Source: QZKY01 sp963666295
Lineage (GTDB): Bacteria; Pseudomonadota; Gammaproteobacteria; Burkholderiales; Burkholderiaceae_D
Assembly (NCBI GenBank): GCA_963666295.1
Contig: OY762707.1
Coordinates: forward strand, 124,001 to 188,000
Length of the DNA: 64,000 bases
Direction: 5' to 3'
Of the stretch, positions 13,651 to 24,093 are shown piece after piece. Position numbers and translations under genes: made by a program. The notes beneath the pieces were generated by a model that saw nothing but the letters and a program-made list of their open reading frames with translations, searched no databases and was not told where the DNA came from. Positions within the stretch are counted from its first letter, which is position 1. Each line of letters begins with the position of its first letter.

Positions 13651-16600
13651 ATGCTGACTGTCACATTTTCCAATCATCTCGAATCATTGCTTGAAATCCT
13701 CCTGGAAAGAACGGACAGCGTTTCGTCATTCCCTTTCGAGGTAGAGGAAATCGTTGTCCCTAGCGCTGCCATTCGCAGGAAGCTTGAACTCGGCATTGCC
13801 GATCGTCGAGGCATCTGTGCAAATGTAAATTTTTCTTTTCTTGGATCATGGGTGCTGGAAAAGTCACTGCCCAACGCTGACGCACACGCCTTTTCTGTTG
13901 ATACGCTTACCTGGCAGATATTCAGGATTTTGAGCGACGAAGAATTTGTGTCGCAGCATGCGCGTCTTTTATCCTGGATGAGCAAGACGCAAGATCCGGT
14001 TATGCGCCTCGATCTTGCGCAGCGTATTGCGCCATTGATAGAACAATATGCGCTCTATCGACCAGAATGGCTGCATGCATGGGCGACTGACAAAAAGGCT
14101 TTTTCGACCGAAAAAGGAACCAGTGAAGACCAGGATCAGGGTTGGCAAGCAGCGCTATGGCGGCGCATCATTAATGGACAGAGAAGTACCCATCCCTGGG
14201 TGGAAATGCATGAATGGTTGAACTCACAACAATCTGCCCGCAGACAGGGAAGCGTTGCACACATCTTCTGTCCACCTGCCATTTCACCGCTATACGTTAG
14301 AGCACTACATCGACTTGCTCAGTCAGCAGATGCGCATCTTTACCTGCTTAATCCGTGCCGAGAGTTCTGGTTCGACATTGTAGACGCACGCCGGTTTAAC
14401 TATCTGAAGGCGAGGAGTCAGGAGGATTACCATGAAACGGGCAACAGCCTGCTGGCTGCATGGGGCAAGCAAACGCAATCCACCCTTAAACTGCTTTTCG
14501 ATGACGATGCGTTGTGCAGTCATGAAAGCAGCCACTTTTCGACCAACCGCGAAAGTGTTCAGCCCTCTTCCCTTTTGGCAGAAGTTCAGGATGCGATTCT
14601 TGAATTGCGCAACGCGGAAAGAGGCAGCATTTCTGTCTGCGAGACTGATCGCAGCCTGGAAGTTCACGTTTGCCATTCGCTGGCGCGCGAACTGGAAGTG
14701 CTTCAGGATCAGTTGCTGGCTGCCTTTGCAAGCGATAGCACACTCCTGCCTGAAGATGTGTTGGTTGTTACACCAAACCTGGAGCAGGCCGCGCCATTGA
14801 TTGACGCCGTTTTCGGGACAGCAAATACTGAACGGCGAATTCCATATTCAATATCGGGGCGCAAAGGCAGTCGGGAAAATGTGGCGGCAAAGGCACTTCT
14901 GGATTTGCTTGCACTGGTTTCTTCACGTTTTTTGGCCAGTGACGTGTTCAACCTTTTGCGCCAGCCCATCATCGCCAGAAAATGCAGCCTGCAAGAGGCA
15001 GATTTGAATCTGGTTCATGACTGGATGCATGACTCTGGCATTCGCTGGAGCCTGAATGCGAACCACAAAGTTCAGCTTGGGCTGCCGGAAAGCGAGCGTT
15101 ACAGCTTTCGTGACGGACTTTATCGCCTGTTTCTCGGCTATGCCCTTCCTGCAGATTTTGGCATGCCCTACTCAGGCCGTTTGCCAGCTGGCAATCCGGA
15201 GGGCTCGCCAGCCATTGCGCTTGGCTGTTTCTGGTACTTCGTACAGCAACTTGAGGCCGTGCACACTACGCTGCAAGTACCGCAAGCACCAGGAAAATGG
15301 TTGCACACATTAATGGCAATCTTGCAGCAATTCATGCTGCCAAACCATAATGAACAGGATGAGTTACGCGAAACACATCATAAAATACGTGAACTCTGTA
15401 ATTTGATGCAGCAAGGCTGCGGAGCGCATCCAATTGCGCTGGCAGTCATGCAAAAAGCGCTGACTGACCATCTGGATAATACGGCTGGCGCTACGATTCC
15501 GACGGGGGTGGTCACGTTTACTTCCATGAGCAGCTTGCGCAATTTGCCTTACCGGATGATCTGTGCCATAGGCATAAATGATGGCGCTTTCCCCAGCAAT
15601 CAACGCCCGGCCGAATTTGACTTGATGGCAAAGCGCTTCAAGTCTGGAGACCGACAGCGCCGCGATGATGATCGCAACCTCTTTCTGGATCTGCTGCTGG
15701 CAGCGCGCGAACGGTTTTATCTAAGCTATACCGGGCGCAGCGTGCGCGACAATGAAAAGATGCCGCCCTCCGTGCTGATTTCGGATCTGCTGGATTACAT
15801 CCTTCCCACCATCGCGTCCGAAAGGCGCGAGGCAGAAAAGCGCCTGATTGTTGAGCATCCATTGCAGCCGTTCTCATTGCAGGCTTATCTGGAAAGTAAC
15901 GACAATCGTGTCAGAAGCAGTCATCAGGAATATTACGAAGCGCTTCTTGCCAAACAGCAGGCCCAGAATTACGGAAATTGGGGAAATCCGGCGGATGATT
16001 TTTTTGATGAAGAGGACGAAGACGCCGTGGCAGAAAACGCGCAAGTGTTCTTCACGGAAGCCCTCCCCCCTCTGGATGGAGCATGGCGAGAAGTATCGCT
16101 TGAACAATTGATTCAGTTTTTCCGCAATCCCAGTCGATACTTGCTACAGCAAAGACTTGGCATCCGTTTTCCGGAACATCCCGAAGAGTTGCAAGATGAA
16201 GAGCCGTTTCTTCCTGAGTGGGAAGAAAGAAGCGCACTGGCGGACAGGTTATTACCGCGCCTGCTTGAGAAGGTTCCGTTTAAAGATATAGAAATCAGCG
16301 CCAAAGCGGGAAGCGAATACCCACAGGGAAAATTGGGCGAAACACTGCTAAACAAAGAGTTACAGGCCATGAATACTTTTGCAGAGGCATGGCGCGCCCT
16401 GTCTGACCAGACGGCACTTCCCACAATTAGCGGAACGCTTCAATTCGCAATTGAAGATGAATGCTGGCATCTCACCGGTTCGGTAGGTGATTTGAAATCA
16501 GATGGCCTGCATCGTTATCGTTTCGATGAAACGCGCCCGTCAGACTATCTTGCGGGATGGATCAACCACCTTTTTATGAATGTCATCGCCCCAGATGAGG

Positions 16601-16974
16601 TAAAAAAACAGACGGTCTGGCACTCACGAGATGGTCAGTACAAGCTAAACCCGGTTGACAATGCATATGAATATTTGCAGAACTTATTGGCACTGTTCAG
16701 GCAGGGCCTGACCGCACCACTGCCCTTCTATCCGAAATCTGCCTGGGCCTATGCCAGCAACAACCAGAACCTGCGCAAAGCTGAAGAAAAATGGCGCAAC
16801 AGCAGAAATGAGGCATTCGGCGAGTCGCACAATCCAGACATCCGCCAGACTGTACGCGGAATAATCAACCCTCTGGACAGCGATTTTGAAGCTTGCGCCA
16901 AACAAGTGTTTGCGCCGCTTTTGCAGCACCTTGAGGATGACCGCCTGAAAATCGGCAAGGGGGGCGATGAATGA
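13651..16974 (+). CDS. recC: Exodeoxyribonuclease V subunit gamma (RecC)
   Basis: The 1107-residue protein is the RecC subunit of the RecBCD helicase-nuclease. It scans for Chi and holds the complex together. The N-terminal helicase-like domain starts VTFSNHLESLLEIL, followed by the RecC hallmark VVPSAAIRRKLEL near residues 36-48. Later come MSSLRNLPYRMICAIGINDG and the C-terminal PD-(D/E)xK-like inactive nuclease fold with ISGTLQFAIEDECWHLTG. The length matches the family. Its stop overlaps the recB start by four bases, giving a recC-recB-recD operon. A strong ribosome-binding site is not obvious before the ATG. Confidence 0.95.
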   Translation: MLTVTFSNHLESLLEILLERTDSVSSFPFEVEEIVVPSAAIRRKLELGIADRRGICANVNFSFLGSWVLEKSLPNADAHAFSVDTLTWQIFRILSDEEFVSQHARLLSWMSKTQDPVMRLDLAQRIAPLIEQYALYRPEWLHAWATDKKAFSTEKGTSEDQDQGWQAALWRRIINGQRSTHPWVEMHEWLNSQQSARRQGSVAHIFCPPAISPLYVRALHRLAQSADAHLYLLNPCREFWFDIVDARRFNYLKARSQEDYHETGNSLLAAWGKQTQSTLKLLFDDDALCSHESSHFSTNRESVQPSSLLAEVQDAILELRNAERGSISVCETDRSLEVHVCHSLARELEVLQDQLLAAFASDSTLLPEDVLVVTPNLEQAAPLIDAVFGTANTERRIPYSISGRKGSRENVAAKALLDLLALVSSRFLASDVFNLLRQPIIARKCSLQEADLNLVHDWMHDSGIRWSLNANHKVQLGLPESERYSFRDGLYRLFLGYALPADFGMPYSGRLPAGNPEGSPAIALGCFWYFVQQLEAVHTTLQVPQAPGKWLHTLMAILQQFMLPNHNEQDELRETHHKIRELCNLMQQGCGAHPIALAVMQKALTDHLDNTAGATIPTGVVTFTSMSSLRNLPYRMICAIGINDGAFPSNQRPAEFDLMAKRFKSGDRQRRDDDRNLFLDLLLAARERFYLSYTGRSVRDNEKMPPSVLISDLLDYILPTIASERREAEKRLIVEHPLQPFSLQAYLESNDNRVRSSHQEYYEALLAKQQAQNYGNWGNPADDFFDEEDEDAVAENAQVFFTEALPPLDGAWREVSLEQLIQFFRNPSRYLLQQRLGIRFPEHPEELQDEEPFLPEWEERSALADRLLPRLLEKVPFKDIEISAKAGSEYPQGKLGETLLNKELQAMNTFAEAWRALSDQTALPTISGTLQFAIEDECWHLTGSVGDLKSDGLHRYRFDETRPSDYLAGWINHLFMNVIAPDEVKKQTVWHSRDGQYKLNPVDNAYEYLQNLLALFRQGLTAPLPFYPKSAWAYASNNQNLRKAEEKWRNSRNEAFGESHNPDIRQTVRGIINPLDSDFEACAKQVFAPLLQHLEDDRLKIGKGGDE

Positions 16975-19900
16975 CTGAGATTACTGATTTTGACCTCTTG
17001 AACAGCCAGTTGGAGGGCACCACGCTGCTGGAAGCTTCAGCAGGTACCGGTAAAACCTGGAATATATGCGGCCTGTATTTGCGTCTGTTGCTTGAAAAGA
17101 AATTAGAGGTTCAGCAGATTCTGGTCGTCACCTTTACCAACGCTGCCACCGCCGAGTTGCGCGACCGGATTCGGAAACGCATTGTCGAGATGCACAATCA
17201 CCTGTCTGGCAATTTTGATGAACAGCCGGATGAATTCATTGAAAGCCTCACGAAAAAGTTACGCAGTAGTGACGATGACAAAGCACTTGCCAATCGTCTG
17301 GAGCTTGCTCTGCAAAGCTTTGATGAAGCAGCCATTTTTACGATTCACGGTTTTTGCCAACGCGCGCTGGCCGATGCGGCCTTTGCCGCCGGTCAGCCCT
17401 TTTCACTGGAACTCATGCCAGAGGATAGCGAATTACTGCTGGAAGCCGTGCATGACTACTGGCGCATAAATATTGCCAGTGAAAACATGAGTAGTGAACT
17501 GGCTGCTTTTCTGCTGCAAAAAAAAGACTCGCCGGAGAAGTACGCGAAGCTGCTTAAACGGCATCTTGCAAAACCGCTGGCAAAAGTTGAGTGGCCGGAA
17601 AATGATCCCAAAACGATAGACAGTGGCAGGCTTGAGGCGACCTACAACGATGCCAAAGTGTGCTGGGAAACAAACCGCAATCAAGTTGTTGAATTACTCA
17701 ATATTTCCTTGCCAATTCTGAATAATGCAACTTACAAGACGCAAACCATTCAGTCCTCTGCCAGAGATTACGATGAATTATTCAAGCACGAAGCGCCCCT
17801 TGAAGGAAAAGCAAAAGACACGAAACTTCACCTGATGTGTGCATCAACGTTGAAGATTCGAACAAAAGGTCAAAATACGCCGCCTGAACATCATTTCTTT
17901 GAAGCGACAGAAAACTATTTCTCGCAGCGCGAAGCGTTTGAAAAAAATCTGGAAATCGCCCGCCTCCAACTGATCCGGCACATGCTGCAAGAAACCAGTG
18001 AGTCCCTGCCAAGGCGTAAACGTGAGAAGCGCCTGCAATCTTTCGACGATTTGCTGAACAATCTGCACACAGCCTTAAGCAACGGCGATTTTCCGTGGCT
18101 GGCAGAAACCCTGCGCCTACGCTACCCAGCAGCACTCATTGATGAGTTTCAGGATACCGATCCATTGCAGTTCGCCATCTTCAACCAGATTTACGACAAC
18201 GCCAGTACAAAGTCTCTTTTCTTTGTTGGTGACCCCAAACAGGCGATCTACAGTTTCCGCAACGCCGATCTGGAAACCTACTTTCACGCACGAAAACAGA
18301 CAACGGCGATATACAGCATTCGCAAAAACCAGCGCTCGACACGCGGCCTGATTGACGCCGTCAACCGGGTTTTCTCTGCCAACCCAAATGCCTTCATGCA
18401 CGATGATCTGGATTTTCAGAATGCCGGGTATGGCCGAAAAGCGGATGCTGTCCTGGCAGATCATTCGGGAAACCTCGCTGACCTGCAACTATGGATGCTT
18501 CCTAAAAATGAAGAAGGCGAATATATCGAGCGGCGCACCGCCATGCAACAGGCTGCCAATGCCACGGCAGCCGAAATTTCGCGTTTGCTGGGTGCTGCCA
18601 GCAGGAGCGAAATCACTCTGGATGAGCAACCACTGCTCGCTGGAGACATTGCCGTGCTGGTGCGATCACATGCGCAGGGGCGTCGCATTCGGCAGGCACT
18701 GGCAAGACTGGAGGTCGGAAGTGTGGAACTGTCTCAGGAAAGCGTCTTCAAGTCAACTGATGCGGAAGAGGTCGAACGCATTCTGACTGCCATCTGGTTT
18801 CCTGCACGTCTTGCGACACTTCGTAGTGCATTGGCAACGGAGTTGCTTGGTTATGATGCCGCCGCCATCGTGCGCATTTCTGATGATGAAAACAAGGTGA
18901 TGCAACTCACCCAGACTTTCGCCGCTTACCGCGAACTCTGGCTCAAGCACGGCATCGCTTATGTGTATCGTCACGTGCTTTCAGATCAGAAAGTAAGCCA
19001 GCGCATGTTGCCTCGAACTGATGGCGAACGACGCATGACCAACTTGTTGCACCTGGGTGAATTGCTGCAACAGGCCGCGGAGCTGCATCCCGCACCGGAC
19101 GCCACACTTCGCTGGCTGCAAACACAACGCCGTGAAGACGGGGCAAATGAGGCGGCTCAGTTGCGTCTGGAGTCCGATCAGAATCTGGTAAAGATCATGA
19201 CCATCCATAAATCCAAGGGTTTACAGTTTGCGGTCGTGTTTTGTCCTTTCCTGTGGGATGGCTATCGCAACAACCGGAATGATCTGGAAGGCCGTGAATA
19301 TCATGACCGTGATGGTCATACGGTTATTGATTATCGACCAGAAACGAATAATGAAGATGCTACACGCGATCGAATTCGCTATGAAAGCGATGCCGAAGAT
19401 TTGCGTCTGATGTATGTGGCGCTGACACGCGCTGTCTATCGCTGCTATCTGGTTGCGGGGTGTTATGCCAGACCATCATATGGAGAAAGTACCCGCAGTC
19501 TGCTGAACTGGCTTGTTGCCGGAAACGGTGCTACGCCCATGCAATGGAGAGAGACCCCGAAATATAAGAACTCAGAGGCGCGAAAACAGGCTGAAACTAT
19601 CAAGGTGGAGCAAATTGAACGTGCTTGGCAACAAATGGCCGAAAGCGGCAACGGCATCCGCCTGCAAGCACTGCCTGTTGGATCTGGCAAGCCGCTCAAC
19701 CTTTCCAATGCGGGAGAAGATGAGCTTTCCTACCAAAAACTGCCCAAAATGAGTTTGACGGGCTGGCGTATCAGCAGCTACAGCGGCCTGAGTCGCGGTG
19801 CCATGCATGAAAGTGCGGCAAGCGATCACGACAGCTTTGTGCTATCAGAGCCCGAAAATGAGCCCAGCTCCATACCTGATGATGACATCCTGCGCTTCCC

Positions 19901-20636
19901 GAAAGGAGCCAGTGCAGGCGATTGCATTCACAAGGCATTTGAGTTGTGCAATTTTTCTCAGCCACCATCATATGAAATGGCGATTGAACGCGCACTGGCA
20001 GCGCACCCGCAAACGCAGCTTGATTTAGACTTGATGAATGTTACCGAACTCAAAGCCATGCTGCGAAACATGATGGAGGATGTGCTGCATACCCGCCTGC
20101 CGAACGGAATCCGGCTATGTGACGTCATTCCGCAAAAGCGCCTGGCCGAGATGGGCTTTCATCTTTCACGCGCACACCTGAGTGACCGTGCGTTGAATCA
20201 GACGCTGCAATCGCTGGGCTATACCGTACCGCACCTGCACTTCGGCAGACTGGACGGCTATCTCAAAGGCTTTATCGATCTGATCTTCGAGCATGATGGA
20301 CGTTATTACATCCTGGACTGGAAATCCAATTATCTGGGTAATGCACAGTCTGATTACGGCCCAAGAAATATCGAAGAGGCAATGAACAGCAACGGTTACC
20401 ACCTTCAATACCTGTTGTATGCCGTTGCCTTGCATCGCCATCTGGCGCGGTGCCTGCCTGCGTACCAGTACGACACGCATTTTGGTGGTGTGCTATATCT
20501 TTTCGTACGTGGAGTGCGGCCAGATTGGCAGAACAGCGACGGCACCCCCTGCGGTGTCTTTTACGAAAAGCCGCGTGAAAACGCCATTCATCAATTGAAT
20601 AACCTGTTTAATACCTGCGCAATGAAAGCGGCATGA
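16971..20636 (+). CDS. recB: Exodeoxyribonuclease V subunit beta (RecB)
   Basis: The 1221-residue protein combines an SF1A 3'-5' helicase and a nuclease. Walker A is ASAGTGKT at about 22-29, the Walker B region is DEFQDTDPLQF near 385, and MTIHKSKGLQF is a later UvrD motif near 745. The C-terminal nuclease domain keeps the catalytic Asp in GFIDLIFEHD (about 1103) and Asp1116-Trp-Lys1118. So both activities should be intact. RecB drives end resection for double-strand break repair. It overlaps recC and recD by four bases each. Confidence 0.96.
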   Translation: MTEITDFDLLNSQLEGTTLLEASAGTGKTWNICGLYLRLLLEKKLEVQQILVVTFTNAATAELRDRIRKRIVEMHNHLSGNFDEQPDEFIESLTKKLRSSDDDKALANRLELALQSFDEAAIFTIHGFCQRALADAAFAAGQPFSLELMPEDSELLLEAVHDYWRINIASENMSSELAAFLLQKKDSPEKYAKLLKRHLAKPLAKVEWPENDPKTIDSGRLEATYNDAKVCWETNRNQVVELLNISLPILNNATYKTQTIQSSARDYDELFKHEAPLEGKAKDTKLHLMCASTLKIRTKGQNTPPEHHFFEATENYFSQREAFEKNLEIARLQLIRHMLQETSESLPRRKREKRLQSFDDLLNNLHTALSNGDFPWLAETLRLRYPAALIDEFQDTDPLQFAIFNQIYDNASTKSLFFVGDPKQAIYSFRNADLETYFHARKQTTAIYSIRKNQRSTRGLIDAVNRVFSANPNAFMHDDLDFQNAGYGRKADAVLADHSGNLADLQLWMLPKNEEGEYIERRTAMQQAANATAAEISRLLGAASRSEITLDEQPLLAGDIAVLVRSHAQGRRIRQALARLEVGSVELSQESVFKSTDAEEVERILTAIWFPARLATLRSALATELLGYDAAAIVRISDDENKVMQLTQTFAAYRELWLKHGIAYVYRHVLSDQKVSQRMLPRTDGERRMTNLLHLGELLQQAAELHPAPDATLRWLQTQRREDGANEAAQLRLESDQNLVKIMTIHKSKGLQFAVVFCPFLWDGYRNNRNDLEGREYHDRDGHTVIDYRPETNNEDATRDRIRYESDAEDLRLMYVALTRAVYRCYLVAGCYARPSYGESTRSLLNWLVAGNGATPMQWRETPKYKNSEARKQAETIKVEQIERAWQQMAESGNGIRLQALPVGSGKPLNLSNAGEDELSYQKLPKMSLTGWRISSYSGLSRGAMHESAASDHDSFVLSEPENEPSSIPDDDILRFPKGASAGDCIHKAFELCNFSQPPSYEMAIERALAAHPQTQLDLDLMNVTELKAMLRNMMEDVLHTRLPNGIRLCDVIPQKRLAEMGFHLSRAHLSDRALNQTLQSLGYTVPHLHFGRLDGYLKGFIDLIFEHDGRYYILDWKSNYLGNAQSDYGPRNIEEAMNSNGYHLQYLLYAVALHRHLARCLPAYQYDTHFGGVLYLFVRGVRPDWQNSDGTPCGVFYEKPRENAIHQLNNLFNTCAMKAA

Positions 20637-22468
20637 TGCAGACTGAAAAACCACCATTGCCAGCCCAACTCCTCGCAGAGGGTTTTGCAACCCACGCGAC
20701 GCACTGGGCGCAAGAGAATCAGGCGCCAGAAAATCTACTTCCGGTCGTCCGGCGTGCAGCATACGAAGTCAGCATCGCCACCTCAGAAGGCCATGCCTGC
20801 ACAACGATGACCGATCTGGCGGCATCAAGTACGGGTGCAAGTGAAGAAGACCTGCGAAGACAACTGCTGGACTCTGGTATTGTCGGCACGCCTGAAACGC
20901 CCGGTGTGATGCCGTTGATTCTGGACAGAGACGGCCGAATTTACCTGCATCGATACTTCGACTACGAGCAACGCCTTGCCAAACGGCTGCTTGCCTGCCA
21001 AACAGAGGCAGCACCACCGAGTGAATCTTTGCGCAAACAGCTTGAACGGCTATTTCCGGCCAATAGCCAATTGCCAGACTGGCAAAAACTGGCTGTTGCG
21101 CTCGCATTACACCAAAGACTGACAATCATCAGCGGTGGGCCCGGAACCGGTAAAACCACCAGCGTCGTTAATCTGCTCGCCTGCCTGCTGGCGCAAAATC
21201 CAGATTGTCGCATTGCCCTGGCAGCACCAACCGGAAAAGCGGCTGCGCGAATGCAGGAGGCAATACGTCAACGCGCAAACGAGTTGCCTGCGAAATTACA
21301 AGCACTTCTCCCAAAAGAATCGTTTACCGTTCACCGACTTTTGGGTGTCAGTTCACGTTCCGGCAATTACCGCCACCATAAGGGCAATCTTCTCCCGATT
21401 GATGTGCTGGTTGTCGATGAAGCCTCCATGCTTGATCTGGCGCTGGCCACACAATTGCTTGAAGCCGTGCCACAACAAGCACGTGTCATTTTGCTGGGTG
21501 ACAAAGACCAGTTATCCGCTGTTGAAGCGGGTGCCGTCTTTTCTGAAATCAGTGCCGACCCTACCCTTTCCAATGCATGCAAAAATGCCTTGTCTGATTT
21601 GTCAGGCATTCCGGTAGCACAAATGACACCGCCCGCTTCCAGAAAAAAATTACCTCTGCAGGACAAGGTGATCTGGCTGACAGAAAGCTACCGCTTCTCC
21701 ACCAAATCTGCGATTGGCACGCTGGCATCAGCCATCAGTCAAGGGGATGCAGAGCGTACTCTAGCCTGCCTGCAATCGCCCGATGATGCTTCGATCACCT
21801 GGTTTGATGACGACAGTCGAACGATGCCGGAATCAATCTGGCAGCATATACGTGGTGCTTACGACAAATACCTTCAGTTACTTCTGTCAGATCATGAAGA
21901 TAAAGCAGCAATTTTCGGGGCCTTCGATCAATTTCGTGTTTTATGCGCACTGCGGGAAGGGCCACGTGGCTCCGATGCGATTAACCAGCAATTGAATGGA
22001 CATTTCCGGCAGGCACTTCTGCGTGAAAATCCGCAATCAGAATGGTATCCGGGTCGTCCGGTTATCGTGTCAAAGAATGATTACCTGCTCCAGCTTTTTA
22101 ATGGCGATATCGGAATCGCACTACGAGATGAGCAGAATGAACTAATGGTTTATTTCCCTGACAGTGAAAACGGTTTTCGCCCGATTGCACCGTTACGCCT
22201 GCCCGAACATGAAACCGCATTCGCAATGACGGTACATAAATCGCAAGGTTCGGAATTTCATGATGTGTTGGTGCTCTTGCCTGCGCAACAACACCGCGTG
22301 ACAAGCCGTGAACTTCTTTACACCGGGATTACGCGTGCGCGCCATCGGTTGTCCGTCGCCGGCAGTGAAGGTGTTATCAGCGCAGCTGTCCGCTCACCCA
22401 GCCAACGACATTCTGGTTTGGTTTGCCGAATGGAAGAAGCCATGAAGCCGGCAAAAACGCTCATATAA
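20633..22468 (+). CDS. recD: Exodeoxyribonuclease V subunit alpha (RecD)
   Basis: The 611-residue protein is the SF1B 5'-3' helicase of RecBCD. Walker A GGPGTGKTT is at 168-176, VDEASMLDL is the Walker B segment, LLGDKDQLSAVEAG is motif III, and FAMTVHKSQGSEF plus YTGITRARHRL are motifs V and VI. The gene is the last of recC-recB-recD and is translationally coupled to recB by an ATGA overlap. Confidence 0.95.
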   Translation: MMQTEKPPLPAQLLAEGFATHATHWAQENQAPENLLPVVRRAAYEVSIATSEGHACTTMTDLAASSTGASEEDLRRQLLDSGIVGTPETPGVMPLILDRDGRIYLHRYFDYEQRLAKRLLACQTEAAPPSESLRKQLERLFPANSQLPDWQKLAVALALHQRLTIISGGPGTGKTTSVVNLLACLLAQNPDCRIALAAPTGKAAARMQEAIRQRANELPAKLQALLPKESFTVHRLLGVSSRSGNYRHHKGNLLPIDVLVVDEASMLDLALATQLLEAVPQQARVILLGDKDQLSAVEAGAVFSEISADPTLSNACKNALSDLSGIPVAQMTPPASRKKLPLQDKVIWLTESYRFSTKSAIGTLASAISQGDAERTLACLQSPDDASITWFDDDSRTMPESIWQHIRGAYDKYLQLLLSDHEDKAAIFGAFDQFRVLCALREGPRGSDAINQQLNGHFRQALLRENPQSEWYPGRPVIVSKNDYLLQLFNGDIGIALRDEQNELMVYFPDSENGFRPIAPLRLPEHETAFAMTVHKSQGSEFHDVLVLLPAQQHRVTSRELLYTGITRARHRLSVAGSEGVISAAVRSPSQRHSGLVCRMEEAMKPAKTLI

Positions 22469-22547
22469 CCCCCAGAGAAATACGCTATTCACATCATGTC
22501 GTAAGAAGTAAACTTTACGCACAACTAATCTTTTAGGAGTAATCAGC

Positions 22548-22904
22548 GTGAAAATTCTGATCATCTTCAACCGTGAACCCTATGATGGCAGCGACGTTAC
22601 CTGGAACGGGTTGCGCCTTGCCGGCCAGTTAGCCAAAAATAATCATGAAGTCAGGATATTCCTGATGAATGACAGCGTTGATTTGGCGCGTGAGGTGTGC
22701 AAACCGCCGCCTGGGTACGATCAGGATCTATCGGCGATACTCAAGGAACTGATTGCACAAGGTGTTTCTGTGCAGGTATGCGGCACCTGCATGGCGCGTT
22801 GCGGAATTTACAAGAACGAACCTTATTTTGAGGGTGCTGAAAAATCAACAATGCAGTTCCTGGCGGAGTGGGTTATAGACAGTGACAAGGTCATTTCTTT
22901 TTAA
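22548..22904 (+). CDS. DsrE/DsrF-like sulfur-relay family protein
   Basis: The 118-residue protein has the DsrE/YchN fold: KILIIFNREPYDGSD at the start, VRIFLMNDSVDLA in the middle and VQVCGTCMARCGI with Cys78, Cys81 and Cys85. Family members carry persulfide sulfur on a Cys in this position; three close cysteines are common in the YchN-like branch. A GGAGTAA box lies before the GTGAAA start at about 22548. It follows recD by 80 bases but is probably separate in function. Its partner is not in the window. Confidence 0.78.
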   Translation: MKILIIFNREPYDGSDVTWNGLRLAGQLAKNNHEVRIFLMNDSVDLAREVCKPPPGYDQDLSAILKELIAQGVSVQVCGTCMARCGIYKNEPYFEGAEKSTMQFLAEWVIDSDKVISF

Positions 22905-22917
22905 CCCATGAAAGAAA

Positions 22918-22941
22918 AAGCCAGTCAGAAATGACTGGCTT
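22918..22941 (-). terminator. Rho-independent terminator of tRNA-Leu(TAG)
   Basis: AAGCCAGTCA at 22918-22927 and TGACTGGCTT at 22932-22941 form a perfect 10-base stem with a four-base loop. On the minus strand it is followed by a T-rich run (TTTTTCTTTC), so it ends the leftward tRNA transcript. It may also serve the convergent DsrE-like gene. Confidence 0.8.
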
Positions 22942-22971
22942 AAACGGTGATTTACTTCTTGTCCTGAAAAA

Positions 22972-23058
22972 TGGTACGAGAGGAGAGACTCGAACTCTCA
23001 AACCATCTCTGGCGCCAGGACCTAAACCTGGTGCGTCTACCAATTCCGCCACTCTCGC
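22972..23058 (-). tRNA. tRNA-Leu (anticodon TAG)
   Basis: On the minus strand an 87-base cloverleaf begins GCGAGAGTGGCGGAATTGG. It has the anticodon loop TTTAGGT (anticodon TAG) within CCAGG/CCTGG, a long variable arm, a T arm GAGTTCGAGTC, and ends CTCTCGTACCA. It reads CUN codons. Confidence 0.96.
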
Positions 23059-23171
23059 ATTTGTTCAAGGATGTGAATTTTACTGCAATTTCAGGACTGG
23101 CGCATTCTTAAACACGTAATATGTAGTCATTTTATGATGCATTGAGTAACCAGGTCATGTTTTGCCTATAT

Positions 23172-23996
23172 TCACCTCGATGCATCTTCTTCGATGTATT
23201 CAAATTCAGCACCATGCTGCCGCATCCATTGAATCACACGCTCAAAAGCTGAGATAACCTCCTTCGGGTTACCCTTTACGCCAAATTCGATATAACCACG
23301 ATCGGTTTCCGTACGAATCCTTGGCAGGCTATACGTTTTGACCCCCGAATGCGCCGCCTCTATTTCCTCCATCAGCGACGTCATTAAGGCTTCCATCACA
23401 TTGAAAACCAGAATCGCCCTTTCTGCATATAGCTCCTGATGAAAAAGATCGGCGTGATAGGTATCAAGCGCCCACGCAATCATTGGCCACGCCATTTCGG
23501 GAAAACCTGGCACGAAGTAATGCGTTCCTACAGAAAAGCCAGGAATGTTATTGAAACTATTCGGGATGATTTCAGCGCCGACTGGAAACTCGCCCATCTT
23601 CAGGCGGTTCTGATTTTCGGGGGCATCCATATCAACGACATGTTGCCTTTCTGCGGCGATCTGTTCGATTCGCATTTTGATGGCTTTACGCGCAAGCGGA
23701 TGCAGTTCCAGCGGCACCCCCAGCGCCTTGGCAGCGCACAGACGCGTGTGATCGTCGGGCGTTGCGCCAATGCCGCCGCAAGAAAAAACAATGTCGCCAC
23801 TTGACATGGTTTCACGCAACTTTGGGATAATTTGTTCAGGATCATCGCCAAGATAGTGGGCCCAGCCTAATTGCAATCCGCGTGCTTTAAGAATATCAAT
23901 CACTCTCGGAAGGTGGAGGTCGGCGCGCTTTCCCGAAAGAATTTCGTCGCCTATGATAAGCAGTCCAATTGCCATATTTGACCCGTTTGGCGGCAT
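23172..23996 (-). CDS. CinA N-terminal / MoaB-type competence-damage family protein
   Basis: The 274-residue protein has the molybdopterin-binding-like fold of CinA-N: GLLIIGDEILSGKRAD near the start, FSCGGIGATPDDHTR near 90 and a VPGFPEMAWPM segment near 165. It lacks the C-terminal nicotinamide-nucleotide amidase domain of full CinA. Stand-alone versions of this length are common in betaproteobacteria; a pyrophosphatase role has been proposed for the domain. The start may instead be the ATG at 23975 (MAIGLLI...), which better fits family N-termini. Confidence 0.8.
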   Translation of the reverse strand: MPPNGSNMAIGLLIIGDEILSGKRADLHLPRVIDILKARGLQLGWAHYLGDDPEQIIPKLRETMSSGDIVFSCGGIGATPDDHTRLCAAKALGVPLELHPLARKAIKMRIEQIAAERQHVVDMDAPENQNRLKMGEFPVGAEIIPNSFNNIPGFSVGTHYFVPGFPEMAWPMIAWALDTYHADLFHQELYAERAILVFNVMEALMTSLMEEIEAAHSGVKTYSLPRIRTETDRGYIEFGVKGNPKEVISAFERVIQWMRQHGAEFEYIEEDASR

Positions 23997-24093
23997 TTGC
24001 GCCAGAAATCACACGAAGCGCACAGTGTAAATCAGCTTCTGATCGTTTACACTACTGCCACTGAAAACCAACCAACTGATGTAAAGGAAAAAA

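Noticed and set aside
16971..20636. Long ORFs in other frames over recB, recC, maeA, flhA and ppsA
   Set aside because: They lack ribosome-binding sites and recognisable domains and lie wholly inside strong genes.
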